A stretch of DNA of 64,000 nucleotides from positions 310,001 through 374,000 of the forward strand of contig CAWCOA010000004.1 of assembly GCA_963797085.1 (NCBI GenBank), written 5' to 3'. Below are positions 27,827-36,885 of the stretch, piece by piece. Source of the DNA: JASJBU01 sp963797085 (lineage in GTDB: Bacteria; Pseudomonadota; Gammaproteobacteria; Chromatiales; Chromatiaceae). The notes beneath the pieces are model-generated. The model had not been told where the DNA came from. It searched no databases and worked only from the letters and a program-made list of their open reading frames with translations. The first letter of the stretch is position 1; each line of letters begins with the position of its first letter. A program made the position numbers and the translations under genes.

Positions 27827-28560
27827 ATGTCCAGTGCAAAACCATTTCGATCAATCAAGAGCAAGATCCGCCGGACCCTGCTCATCCAGTTCAGCATCAT
27901 GCTGCTGCTCACCGGCTCTTATCTGGCATACAGCCAGGGCCAGCTGGTCGAGAACCTGGTGAAGGATGGCCGATACCGATTACAACATCATTAGTTGAGA
28001 TTGCTGCCGGTAATTCCAGCCTCTCAAATCGTACTGAACAGGAGGCCGCGAATCTTCAACAGACCGCTTCCAGCATGCAAGAATTGACTGGCGTTGTGCG
28101 CAACACGGCGGATAACGCCAACCAGGCCAACCTGCTGGCCCTGAATGCCTCTGTCGAAGCGGCCCGCGCCGGGGAACAAGGCCGAGGCTTTGCTGTAGTA
28201 GCCACCGAAGTGCGCAACTTGGCTCAACGCAGCGCCAGCGCGGCGAAAGAGATCAAGGAGCTGATCAGCGACAGCGTGGAGAAGGTAAAAACCGGTGCGT
28301 CGCTGGTGAACGAGTCAGGTGAGTCCCTGCAAGAGATCGTTGAGTCGGTAAAAAAGTTCGGCGACCTGATCTCGGAGATTGCGGCTGCCAGCCGTGAACA
28401 GATGGACGGCATCGAGCTGGTAAACCGGGCCGTTACCCAGATGGACGAAGCCACCCAGCAAAATGCCGCCATGGCGGAGGAGACCGCCGCCGCCAGTCAA
28501 AACACCGCCCAGCGGGCCTCCCACATGGTTGATCTCATGGAGTTTTTCAGTACCCGCTAG
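27827..28560 (+). pseudogene. Methyl-accepting chemotaxis protein with internal deletions
   Basis: The N-terminus is a normal chemoreceptor start (basic MSSAKPFRSIKSKIRRTLLI then a membrane helix, FSIMLLLTGSYLAYS). After about 45 residues it passes, by a frameshift, straight into the cytoplasmic signalling domain (SNRTEQEAANLQQTASSMQE), so the sensor and most of the HAMP region are missing. A second deletion lies within the signalling helix, where NTADNANQA joins NLLALNASVEAARAG and skips about 40 residues. The hairpin tip and C-terminal helix to FFSTR are intact. These in-gene deletions cannot be single base-call errors, though an assembly collapse is possible. Confidence 0.8.
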
Positions 28561-28692
28561 CCAATCAGATGATGCTGTGAAATAGGACTTGGAAAGCGGT
28601 TAAATCATCGCTCACTGGCGACCCCCCTTTTTACGTCTTAACAGAAGCTATATCATTGTCCCCTTTGCAACAGGTCAACGGGACAAGACTCC

Positions 28693-29268
28693 ATGAAAAA
28701 ACTCTTTGTCAATACATTACTCACACTCTTACTGCTATCCATCTTCTCATTCGACGCGCTGGCGGAAAATGTCCGCGTTACGATCGAAACCAGCCAGGGC
28801 AATATTATCCTCGAACTGGATAAGGAAAAGGCCCCTAAAACGGTAGAAAACTTCCTCAGTTATGTGGATGAAGGCTTCTACAGCGGCACTATTTTCCATC
28901 GGGTTATCAAGGACTTCATGATTCAGGGCGGCGGCTTCACCCCCGATATGAAGAAGAAAAAAACCCATGATCCAGTGCAGAACGAGGCGAAAAATGGTCT
29001 GAAGAACAAGCGCGGTACAATTGCCATGGCACGGACCTCGGCCCCCCACTCCGCCACCGCCCAGTTCTTCATCAATCATAAAGACAACGACTTTCTGGAT
29101 TATCCGAGCCGGGACGGCTGGGGCTACTGCGTGTTCGGCAAGGTCGTCGAAGGTATGGATGTAGTCGATGCCATCGCCGATCAGAAGACTGGCATCAAAA
29201 ATCGTCTGCCAAATGTTCCAGAGACCACCATTCTCATCGAGAAGATTTCGCTTCAGACATCCTCCTAA
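28693..29268 (+). CDS. ppiA: Periplasmic peptidyl-prolyl cis-trans isomerase, cyclophilin type
   Basis: A 191-residue cyclophilin with a signal peptide: MKK, a hydrophobic core and a probable cut after DALA (about residue 25). The catalytic region has FHRVIKDFMIQGG and MARTSAPHSATAQFFIN, with Arg and Phe/Gln residues of the cyclophilin site. It would assist proline isomerisation in periplasmic proteins. It is followed after 43 bases by the cytoplasmic paralogue ppiB, the two sharing most of their sequence, so this is a tandem duplication in which one copy acquired a signal peptide. Confidence 0.93.
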   Translation: MKKLFVNTLLTLLLLSIFSFDALAENVRVTIETSQGNIILELDKEKAPKTVENFLSYVDEGFYSGTIFHRVIKDFMIQGGGFTPDMKKKKTHDPVQNEAKNGLKNKRGTIAMARTSAPHSATAQFFINHKDNDFLDYPSRDGWGYCVFGKVVEGMDVVDAIADQKTGIKNRLPNVPETTILIEKISLQTSS

Positions 29269-29311
29269 TCCGTACAAAGATTGCCAGTAAACTCAAGATA
29301 CAGGAATCGAT

Positions 29312-29800
29312 ATGATTACACTGACTACCAACCTGGGTCCTATCGTCATTGAGCTGGACGAGGAGAATGCACCCAACACCTGCGCGAACTTTATTCAATA
29401 TGTAAAGGATGGTTTTTTCGACGGCACGATCTTTCACCGCGTCATCGAAAACTTCATGATCCAGGGTGGCGGCTTCCTGCCTGGCATGGTCCAGAAACAG
29501 ACCCGTGAGCCCATCGAAAACGAAGCAAAGAACGGCCTCTCCAATGAGATCGGCACCATTGCCATGGCCCGCACCATGGAACCACACTCGGCCACTGCGC
29601 AGTTTTTCATCAATGTCTCCAACAATAAGTTTCTTGATCATCCAGGACAGGATGGCTGGGGCTATTGTGTGTTTGGCAAGATCAGCAGCGGCATGGATGT
29701 GGTGAATAAAATGAAGGGGGTCGACACCACGACTCGCGCTGGACATCAGGATGTCCCTGCCGAGGATATCATTATCGAAAAAGCAGAGATTACCGACTAG
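29312..29800 (+). CDS. ppiB: Cytoplasmic peptidyl-prolyl cis-trans isomerase B
   Basis: A 162-residue cyclophilin without signal peptide, starting MITLTTNLGPIVIELDEENA. The active site segment is FHRVIENFMIQGGG, followed by GTIAMARTMEPHSATAQFF and GYCVFGKISSGMDVV. Complete and of normal length. It lies between ppiA and lpxH in one direction; the ppiB-lpxH-cysS neighbourhood is also seen in enterobacteria. Confidence 0.95.
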   Translation: MITLTTNLGPIVIELDEENAPNTCANFIQYVKDGFFDGTIFHRVIENFMIQGGGFLPGMVQKQTREPIENEAKNGLSNEIGTIAMARTMEPHSATAQFFINVSNNKFLDHPGQDGWGYCVFGKISSGMDVVNKMKGVDTTTRAGHQDVPAEDIIIEKAEITD

Positions 29801-29812
29801 CTCTGCTACAAG

Positions 29813-30548
29813 GTGTCTGAGGCGCTTTTCATCTCGGACCTGCACCTGTCCGGCCATCGGCCGGAAACGGTGCAGCTCTTTCTGCAGTTCCTTGCTGAAC
29901 GCGCCGCAGAAGCCGCAAGCCTCTACATCCTGGGGGACCTGTTCGACGTCTGGATCGGCGACGATCTGGAGCAACAGCCTGTCACTGACATCAAGGCCGC
30001 CTTGCGGCGCTCTCACTGAGGGCGGCACAAAACTACGCCTGATGCACGGCAACCGGGATTTCCTGATCGGTGAGAAATTTTGTACCGAGACCGGCGCAGA
30101 ACTGCTGCAGGATCCAACCATGGTCGAGCTGCACGGCATCCCTACCCTGCTGATGCATGGTGATCTGCTGTGTACCGATGATCATGCCTATCAGGCGTTT
30201 CGCAGACAGGTCAGAGACCCTGATTTTATCCGCCAGTTCCTCCGTCTACCGATCGCAGAGCGCATCACTACCGCCGCTGAATATCGCGCCAAAAGCGGTG
30301 AAGCCAACTCTTTGAAAGCGGATGAGATCATGGACGTCAACCAGCAGGCCGTGGAAAGCACCATGCTGCGCCATGCTGTGAAACGTCTGATTCATGGGCA
30401 CACCCATCGCCCTCACCTGCACAGTTTCAAGCTCAATGGGGAACCGGCATTCCGTTATGTGCTGGCCGAATGGCACGCGGATCATGGCGGATTTCTCAGC
30501 GTCAGCCCGGATGGCTGGCGGAACGGGTCTATTACCCTGCAGCCATAA
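29813..30548 (+). CDS. lpxH: UDP-2,3-diacylglucosamine diphosphatase LpxH; one frameshift
   Basis: Hydrolyses UDP-2,3-diacylglucosamine to lipid X in lipid A synthesis at the inner membrane. Calcineurin-like motifs in order: SDLHLSG, LGDLFDVWIGDD, MHGNRDFLIG, LLMHGDLLCTDD and HGHTHRPHLH. About 244 residues. The start is GTG at 29813, 12 bases after ppiB. The frame changes near 30010-30025 (ALRRSH-stop, then GGTKLRLMHGNRD in another frame), probably a one-base error because LpxH should be essential and the motifs are intact. Confidence 0.92.
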
Positions 30549-30582
30549 TCCTAATCGTCGAAACAATCCGCCCTGCCCCATC

Positions 30583-31458
30583 ATGGAATGGTTTCCAATA
30601 ACCCTGCTGTGTGCTTTCTCGCTGGCTTCTGCCGATGCGTTGATCAAGGGCACCCTGGGAAACTATTCAGCCTGGGAGCTGACCTTGGTCAGACTGACAC
30701 TCACCAGCCTGATCGTCTCGCCATTATTATTTAGCCATCCTTTTCCAGATCTCCCTGTTCAATTCTGGTTTTGGGTGGCTGCTATCGTACCCTTGGAGAT
30801 AGCCGCCATGCTGCTCTACAGCCGGGCGATTCGGGACCATCCCCTGTCACAGACACTGCCTTACATGGCCTTCACCCCGGTATTTGTCATCGTCACCGGT
30901 TTCCTGCTGCTGGATGAATCCCTCTCGGCTCAAGGACTGTCCGGGATCTTACTGGTCGTGGCCGGCGCCTGGTTGCTGAATTTTCGCCAAGCGTCACTCA
31001 AGGCCTGGCGCAGCTGGATGTTGCCTCTGCTGCATATGTTCCGCCATCCGGGCTCCCAGATGATGCTGGGTGTAGCCCTGCTCTATAGCTTCACTGCCGT
31101 TGGTGGTAAAGGCGCAATGCAGTATATGCCTCCGGAGCTGTTCGGGCCTTTTTACTTCGCTCTTGTCGGGCTGGCATTTGTTCCGCTATTGGTTATAGCC
31201 AGGCCTGGCGCATTTCTCAGCATCTGGCGCAAACCTCTGCCTGTATTGGGTACGGCCGTGTTGATGGGGCTGATGCTGATCACCCATTTCATCGCGCTGA
31301 ACAAAGTGGAAGTGGCGTATATGATCGCGGTAAAGCGCACCAGCCTGCTGTTCGGCATCCTCTATGGTGCCTACCTGTTCAAGGAACCGGGCCTGGGCAG
31401 CCACCTGGCCGCCGGAGCGGTCATGCTTGCTGGCGTTGCCCTGATTGCCCTGAGCTAA
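30583..31458 (+). CDS. EamA/DMT-family transporter
   Basis: A 291-residue inner-membrane protein with about ten predicted helices in two EamA repeats (PFAM-type duplicated half: residues 1-140 and 150-291). Visible features include SADALIKGTLGNYSAWELT at the start, LLLDESLSAQGLSGILLV ending the first repeat, and LFKEPGLGSHLAAGAVMLAG ending the second. The direction and substrate of transport cannot be inferred. Start chosen at ATG 30583; the reading is open further upstream through the lpxH region but that part is not membrane-like. Confidence 0.85.
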   Translation: MEWFPITLLCAFSLASADALIKGTLGNYSAWELTLVRLTLTSLIVSPLLFSHPFPDLPVQFWFWVAAIVPLEIAAMLLYSRAIRDHPLSQTLPYMAFTPVFVIVTGFLLLDESLSAQGLSGILLVVAGAWLLNFRQASLKAWRSWMLPLLHMFRHPGSQMMLGVALLYSFTAVGGKGAMQYMPPELFGPFYFALVGLAFVPLLVIARPGAFLSIWRKPLPVLGTAVLMGLMLITHFIALNKVEVAYMIAVKRTSLLFGILYGAYLFKEPGLGSHLAAGAVMLAGVALIALS

Positions 31459-31791
31459 GGGGTCCAGCTCCTCAGGCAGGTCCTGCCCGTCAATCAGTTC
31501 GAGCGCCTGATCGACCCGTAGACTGCCATGCTCATCAGCCTGTTCCAACAAAGCACGCTTCAGTTGCTTACGGTCATTGGCAAGCAGCTCCCTCACTTCC
31601 TTTCCAGTGAACCGCCGGTCCTGCTTGTCCACTGGTTTTTCCAGGAGATCCAGCGGTGTGACCTCGGCTGATTTCATGATCAGCTGGCTCTTGCCTGTCT
31701 CTTCCTCACTGGCGGTAAGAGGACCTGTTTTGGTATAGGTTTTTTCTTTAAAACTAAACCTTTGCCCGATGGGCAGATGTGGAAACTTCAT
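31459..31791 (-). CDS. Hypothetical protein, about 110 residues; end uncertain
   Basis: Starts MKFPHLPIGQRFSFKEKTY at 31791. Basic to acidic soluble protein with SAEVTPLDL and LELIDGQDLPEELDP near its end. In the present frame it stays open into the antisense of the DMT transporter to 31186, which is implausible; a one-base shift at about 31458 would give a TAG right after EELDP, so I place its end there. Similar short proteins with the start MKFP.LPIGQRF occur in related bacteria as conserved hypotheticals, as I recall. Function unknown. Confidence 0.5.
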
Positions 31792-31804
31792 GCCATTCCT
31801 CAAT

Positions 31805-33380
31805 TCAATCGGCGAGCCGCGCAGAGACTTGCTGGAGGAGCCCCGCTGGTGGAAATTGTCTGGTATCAACCTCGATTCTTTGAGCAAGTTCCTGATCGTT
31901 TAACGGTTGACGATTTTCTATCTGCAACGCCAAAACCTCCAGATCCGCATCTGAAGGGTCCGCGCCTTCAACGCTGGCGCGACGATATCCGTTCACGTAA
32001 CAACTCATCCGGCGCCACACAATCCAGGATCAGATAGGGCACGGTCCAGATCGGCCGCCAATTGTGCAAACAACTGTCGCTGACCTAGCCTTGAGGAAGG
32101 TTGCATCGACAATCACAGAATAGCCGGCTTGCAAGACTCTGCCGGCTGTGTCCTTCAGGTGATCATAAGTCGCGTGGGTTGTATCGGCGTTGTAGAGACC
32201 CTGTTCCAGGCCATGGACTTGATCATTCTCTTGAAAGAGCCGTTTTCGCTCCACATCCGAGCGCAATCGAATAGCCGGCAGCTGTTCAGCCAACCAACCG
32301 CCGAACAGACTTTTCCCTGAACCGGAGAGACCATGGGTAATGAACAAGAATGGGATTCGTGCTGCGGGTATAGCGTTCGGCCATTTCGAGGTAACCGGAA
32401 AACTCCTGACTTATCCGCTGTTGCTCTTGATCACTCTGCCCTGCCTGTCCCATACGGATTGCGGCCACCTTGGCTCGCACCATAGCCCGGTAAAGCTGAT
32501 AAAAGCGCAGTAATGGCAATCCAGGGTAGTCGCCGGTCTCGGCCAGGTATTCGTTGATAAACACGGCCGCCTCCTGCTGCAGCCCTCTATACTCCAGATC
32601 CATCAGCAGAAAGGCAACATCGTTGAAGCTGTCGATCCAGCTCAAATTCGGATTGAATTCTATACCATCGAAGACCTCAAGCTTGCCTTGATAACGGGTG
32701 ATATTGCCCAGATGCATATCACCATGGCACTCGCGGATATGGCCTTCCTGCCTGCGTTGCCCCAGCAAGGCATCGAGCTGCTGTGCCTGATCACGGGTCC
32801 AGGCCTCAAGAGCATCCAGTCGTTTGAGTTCCAGCGATTCCACACCCATTTCACGAATCTGGCTGAAATTTTCCAGCATCGGGTAAATGACACGCTCAGG
32901 CATGCCATAGTCTGTCGAGCTGTCAGCCTGGGGTATGGATTGGTGAAATTCAGCCACGAGCCGAGCAAGCAGGATGATGGTCTCTCTATCTGGCGGAACT
33001 TCACTCAATAGCCCTGACTGTGGGAAACGGCGCATTTTGACCGCATACTCAAGTACATCCCCCTCGCCATCGATACTGGGTGAACCCATGCTTCCAGTGA
33101 TCGAAACTACATCCAGATAGATTTCCGGCGCCAGGCGCCGGTTCAGGCGTAGCTCCTCTTCGCAACAAAATTTGCGTCGCTCTAAAGTGGAGAAATCGAG
33201 AAAGCCCAGATCAAGGGGTTTTTTGATTTTGTAGGCAAAATCTCCTGCAAGAATTACATGAGAGATATGTGTCTGAAGGTGGTCTATATCAGTGGGAGTC
33301 TCACTGAATGCCGCTGGACGTAGCAGGGCTGAAACCATTCGCTGTTGATTTTCCAGATCATTTTCCTGATGTTGTTGCAT
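31805..33380 (-). CDS. Bifunctional APH-fold kinase / P-loop kinase-like protein; several frameshifts
   Basis: About 520 residues. The N-terminal part (1-345) has an aminoglycoside phosphotransferase-like fold: AYKIKKPLDLGFLDFSTLER with the ATP-binding Lys, ECHGDMHLGNI with the catalytic Asp, and FDGIEFN. The C-terminal part is a P-loop kinase-like ATPase with THGLSGSGKSLFGGWLAE and RSDVERKRLF. Frame changes occur near 32340, 32083, 32045 and 31985. The two-domain architecture is a known one, annotated as bifunctional aminoglycoside phosphotransferase/ATP-binding protein; the real substrate is not known. The divergent DUF2892 gene shares its upstream region with a palindromic operator. Confidence 0.8.
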
Positions 33381-33402
33381 AGCGTTTGTTGTCCTTGACT
33401 TA

Positions 33403-33422
33403 ATATTAGATTGTGCTAATAT
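33403..33422. promoter_or_regulatory. BigR/ArsR-type palindrome overlapping a promoter
   Basis: ATATTAG-ATTGTG-CTAATAT is a perfect 7-bp inverted repeat. It fills the space between a -35-like TTGACT (33395-33400) and includes a -10-like TAATAT (33417-33422), so a bound repressor would occlude the promoter of the DUF2892 gene. AT-rich ATTAG/CTAAT palindromes are bound by ArsR-family repressors related to BigR; that assignment is inference. Confidence 0.55.
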
Positions 33423-33496
33423 GCTTTTTTTCTTTGTCGGTCGTCGGCAGTTTTGATGGCGACTCAAATCAAAATGTCATCGTGAGAGGCAAATTC

Positions 33497-33712
33497 ATGA
33501 ATATAGATCGCATCGTTCTCGCTTTCGCCGGCTTTGCCATCCTGCTGAGCTTGGCGCTGGGCATGCCAGGCAGCCCTATTTTCCACCACGGCTACTGGCT
33601 CTATTTTACCGCCTTTGTCGGTCTGAATCTGCTGCAGTCCGCCTTCACAGGGTTCTGCCCACTGGCCTTGATCCTGAAAAAGATCGGCAAGCCGAGCGGC
33701 ACTGCTTTCTAA
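33497..33712 (+). CDS. DUF2892 (YgaP-type) small inner-membrane protein
   Basis: A 71-residue protein that starts MNIDRIVLAFAGFAILLSLAL and has two membrane helices (about 5-25 and 35-55), ending in FTGFCPLALILKKIG with the conserved GFCP. This is the DUF2892 membrane domain that accompanies rhodanese domains in YgaP and often sits in BigR-regulated sulfide-related operons. Here it is alone under the palindromic operator. ATG 33497 is preceded by GAGAGG. A gene in sulfur handling is plausible but not shown. Confidence 0.85.
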   Translation: MNIDRIVLAFAGFAILLSLALGMPGSPIFHHGYWLYFTAFVGLNLLQSAFTGFCPLALILKKIGKPSGTAF

Positions 33713-33786
33713 AGGATTTCTTAGTTCCAATCTGCTGGTTGGCAGGCGTGCGCAGGGAAGCGCATCAACCAGACTCCCCTATCCAG

Positions 33787-35118
33787 TCACTCTTCGTCAA
33801 CGTCCAGCGGTTCTGCCTGCAGGTCGTGTGCAGTCGCAGCGGTTATCTTCACCTCGATAAAATCACCGGGCTGCAAATCCCAGGCGCCAGGGATGAAAAC
33901 GCGACCATCGATTTCGGGCGCATCGGCTGAACTCCGAGCGATGACCTGTTTCTCCTTGACCTCATCCACCAGTACGATCGTCTCAGCGCCCACGCGCGCC
34001 TGCAGTCGCGACCGACTGATGTCCGCCTGGACATCCATGAAACGAGCCCTGCGTTCCTCCTTGATTTCCGCCGGCACAGAATCTGGGAGCTGATTGGCCT
34101 GGGCGCCTTCTACCGGTGAATAGGCAAAGCAGCCTACCCGGTCGAGCTGCGCCTCGCGCAGAAACTCCAGCAATTCAGAGAATTCAGCCTCGGTTTCGCC
34201 CGGAAACCCAACAATAAAGGTGCTGCGCAGGGTCAGTTCCGGGCACTCGCGACGCCAACGAGCGATCCGTTCCAGGACTTTTTCTGTTGCCGCAGGCCGT
34301 TTCATCGCCTTCAGCACCCTGCTGTTGGAATGCTGCAAAGGCATATCGAGGTAGGGCAGGATATGTCCCTCCGCCATTAGAGGAATCAGGTCGTCCACAT
34401 GAGGATAGGGATAGACATAATGCAGCCTGACCCAGGCCTGTAACTCCCCTAAGGCACCTGCCAGATCACGAATACGGGTTTGCAGAGGTCGGCCCTGCCA
34501 GAAATCCGGTCGGTATTTGAGGTCGACACCATAGGCGCTGGTGTCTTGAGAAACCACCAACAGCTCTCTGACTCCGGATTCCACCAGGCGCTCGGCCTCC
34601 TGCATAACTTCACCGATCGGTCTGCTTACCAGCGAGCCCCGCAGATCCGGAATGATGCAGAAGGTACAGCTGTGGTTGCATCCCTCGGAGATCTTCAGAT
34701 AGGCATAGTGGCGGGGTGTCAACTTGACACCCGTGGGAGGCAGCAGGCTCATGAATGGGTCGTGGGGCGCAGGTATCTGGGCATGAACCGCCTGCATCAC
34801 TTCCTCATAGGCATGGGGTCCGGTCACTGCCAATACCTCTGGATGAGCAGCACGAATACGTTGTTCATCCTTGCCCAAACAACCAGTCACTATCACCCGG
34901 CCGTTCTCCCGCAGGGCTTCACCGATCGCATCCAATGACTCATCCACCGCCGCATCGATGAAGCCGCAGGTATTTACCACCACCAGTTCCGCGCCTTCAT
35001 AAGAGGCGGAAAGCTCATAGCCTTCGGCTCGCAAGCGGCTGAGAATACGTTCGGAGTCCACCAGATTTTTCGGGCAGCCCAGGCTGACAAAACCAATATT
35101 CGGGGCAGGTGCTTGCAT
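33787..35118 (-). CDS. rimO: Ribosomal protein S12 methylthiotransferase RimO
   Basis: A 443-residue radical-SAM enzyme that methylthiolates Asp89 of ribosomal protein S12. N-terminal UPF0004 domain with NIGFVSLGCPKNLVDSERIL and VNTCGFIDAA; radical-SAM cluster motif CNHSCTFC (about residue 146-153); C-terminal TRAM domain with DEVKEKQVIARS. Intact and of standard length. It is followed upstream in the same direction by cnoX, separated by five bases, so the two are probably one transcript. Confidence 0.96.
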   Translation of the reverse strand: MQAPAPNIGFVSLGCPKNLVDSERILSRLRAEGYELSASYEGAELVVVNTCGFIDAAVDESLDAIGEALRENGRVIVTGCLGKDEQRIRAAHPEVLAVTGPHAYEEVMQAVHAQIPAPHDPFMSLLPPTGVKLTPRHYAYLKISEGCNHSCTFCIIPDLRGSLVSRPIGEVMQEAERLVESGVRELLVVSQDTSAYGVDLKYRPDFWQGRPLQTRIRDLAGALGELQAWVRLHYVYPYPHVDDLIPLMAEGHILPYLDMPLQHSNSRVLKAMKRPAATEKVLERIARWRRECPELTLRSTFIVGFPGETEAEFSELLEFLREAQLDRVGCFAYSPVEGAQANQLPDSVPAEIKEERRARFMDVQADISRSRLQARVGAETIVLVDEVKEKQVIARSSADAPEIDGRVFIPGAWDLQPGDFIEVKITAATAHDLQAEPLDVDEE

Positions 35119-35123
35119 GTTTT

Positions 35124-35989
35124 TCAGTAGTTGAGGCGGAAGAGTTCACGCCGATAGCGAGCCACCGCTTCATCCTTAGGATCAAGCATCTCAAGCACTG
35201 CCTTCATCGCTTTGCGGGCAATTCCATCCCGAAAATTGGTGTGATTCCGGGATAGATAAAGTAAATGATCGAGAGCGGATTGCAAATCGTCTGCGATTAG
35301 CAACTTAGCCGCCAACTGGTAACGTGCTCCGGCGTCATCCGGATCAGCATCTATCCGCTGCTGCAGGATCGTCTGGTCCTTCGGCCTCGCCGGGCGGCAA
35401 GAATGAGTCCGAGATGGGCGAGTAGTCCACTGATCTCCTCTGCGGCCTGGGCCTCTTCCGGCAGTGCGCTGAGCAGGGCAAAGGCATCCTCTTCGCGACC
35501 TTCACGCATCAGAATCTTGGCCATCAAGGCTGGATAAGTGAGGTTTTGCGGAGACTCCATGGCTGCCTCAGCCAGGATCTGCAAGGCCTGCTCTGGATCA
35601 CCCGACTGCCAGGCAGCAACTGCCTTTGAACTGACCCCATCGAGTTTTTTTGCCACGTATTCTTCAATGATTCTTGGATAATCGGCCTCAGGTTGCACCC
35701 CATGGTATTCAGCCACCATGTCACCATGCCGAAACAGTTTAAAGCTCGGCAGGCTGCGCACCCCAAACCGCTCAGCAAGGGGCTTCTGCTCATCCGTATT
35801 CACGGAAACCAGCAAAAATCGACCTGCATGAGAACGCGCCAGATCCCTTAGGATCTCCTGCTGCCTTAAGGAAGGTCCAACCCAGGGGGCCCAGAAATCG
35901 ACCAGGACCAGGCCCCTTCGGGAGTTTTCTATCACCAGGCGATCAAAATTTTCTGCTGTGCCTTCAAGAATATAGGGAGAGGCATTCAT
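35124..35989 (-). CDS. cnoX: Thioredoxin-fold co-chaperone CnoX (YbbN); one frameshift, no CxxC
   Basis: About 288 residues: an N-terminal thioredoxin domain (1-110), then TPR-like helices. The active-site position reads WAPWVGPSLRQQ, so neither cysteine of the redox motif is present and thioredoxin activity is unlikely; a holdase role, as in CnoX, fits. The frame shifts near 35385-35395: after LGLILAAR the other frame reads KDQTILQQRIDADPDDAGAR and joins the last 63 residues (QLAAKLLIADDLQSALDHLL). Its ATG overlaps the stop of the upstream small gene (ATGA), suggesting coupled translation. Confidence 0.88.
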
Positions 35990-36318
35990 TCGTTGAGCAG
36001 ATTCATCAGGGAGTCACTTGAGTAATCCCTGCCAATTTCAACGAGAATGGTCTCATGCAGTTCCATATCGCCATTCTGAATGTGTGGCGATAATTGTTCA
36101 GCAATCTGTTGCACAATCAGCATACCTGCTCGGTTGGGATCATCCTCCGCCAGGGAAGATATGCCCTGCTCCAGATCTTTTAAGTAAGCTTGAAATTTCT
36201 GAGCTTGGTTTTGTAACTCAAGCGTTTGAAACTCTGGGGTAAATTCGATGTGCAGTTCACGACCAGGCTGATCGGGCTGATCAAGCACACCAATTTTCAA
36301 CGGCCCTTGTATTAACAT
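35986..36318 (-). CDS. Hypothetical protein, 110 residues, upstream of cnoX
   Basis: Starts MLIQGPLKIGVLDQPDQPGR; a longer reading to 36390 lacks such a clear start. Features: LHIEFTPEFQTLELQNQAQK and LVQ-type helices (MLIVQQIAEQLSPHIQNGDM), then ETILVEIGRDYSS and SLMNLLNE at the end. Acidic soluble protein, no membrane helix. Its stop overlaps the cnoX start, so it may act with CnoX. I do not recognise the family. Confidence 0.65.
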   Translation of the reverse strand: MLIQGPLKIGVLDQPDQPGRELHIEFTPEFQTLELQNQAQKFQAYLKDLEQGISSLAEDDPNRAGMLIVQQIAEQLSPHIQNGDMELHETILVEIGRDYSSDSLMNLLNE

Positions 36319-36614
36319 GAAATACTCCAATACGGCATCAGTTCTCCATGGTAAACCGTTAACTACTCCGGTAAAAGCGATTCCAAACATATGCTTACAA
36401 ACTATCTGGAAATATTCATAAAACTCTTGTTCCCAGTAAATTAACTATGAGATGATGATTTGATAGTTCGTCCAAGTGGCTGAACAGAGTATTTACCCCT
36501 GTCCCTTAGCCAATTGTCATTGTTGATTTGAGCGGTCGGTTCATACCTAATTGTATGTCGGTAAAAGGCCTTCTAAGAATGCATGCCGGCCTCTGTTGTG
36601 AGTGAGGTTTAATA

Positions 36615-36755
36615 ATGAAAAACTGCAAACTCTGCCGCTATAGTAAAGTCTGTAACGACTTGCCAGGTATCTGCATTGTTCTTCAGTATACTGCGGTCGC
36701 AGTGCTTATTGGATCGTTAGGTTTTTTATTCATCACCCAGGAAGTACTGTCTTAG
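36615..36755 (+). CDS. Small membrane protein with four N-terminal cysteines
   Basis: A 46-residue frame, ATG at 36615 with GAGG seven bases upstream. Four cysteines in the first 20 residues have spacing C-x2-C-x5-C-x5-C (NCKLCRYSKVCNDLPGIC), then one membrane helix (VLQYTAVAVLIGSLGFLF). The cysteine set could bind a metal or a cluster at the membrane surface. I cannot name it. The rest of 36390-37130 otherwise holds only the 67-residue frame on the other strand. Confidence 0.45.
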   Translation: MKNCKLCRYSKVCNDLPGICIVLQYTAVAVLIGSLGFLFITQEVLS

Positions 36756-36885
36756 ATAAACCGGTTAGCGATGTAGCGATAACAAGCTTACCCAGATCAG
36801 CCTGACTTAAAATACATAGATAACAACGCCGTAGAGCAGGCACCTAGCACCTGCTTATTGATGATACTATGGTGGACCTCAGCGT

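Noticed and set aside
29813..30548. lpxH as a true pseudogene
   Set aside because: All catalytic motifs are retained in order and loss would probably be lethal; a single-base error explains the break.
31186..31458. Extension of the 31791 minus-strand gene across the DMT transporter
   Set aside because: The transporter has clear membrane-protein coding on the plus strand; the antisense text is compositionally odd, so a missed stop near 31458 is more likely.
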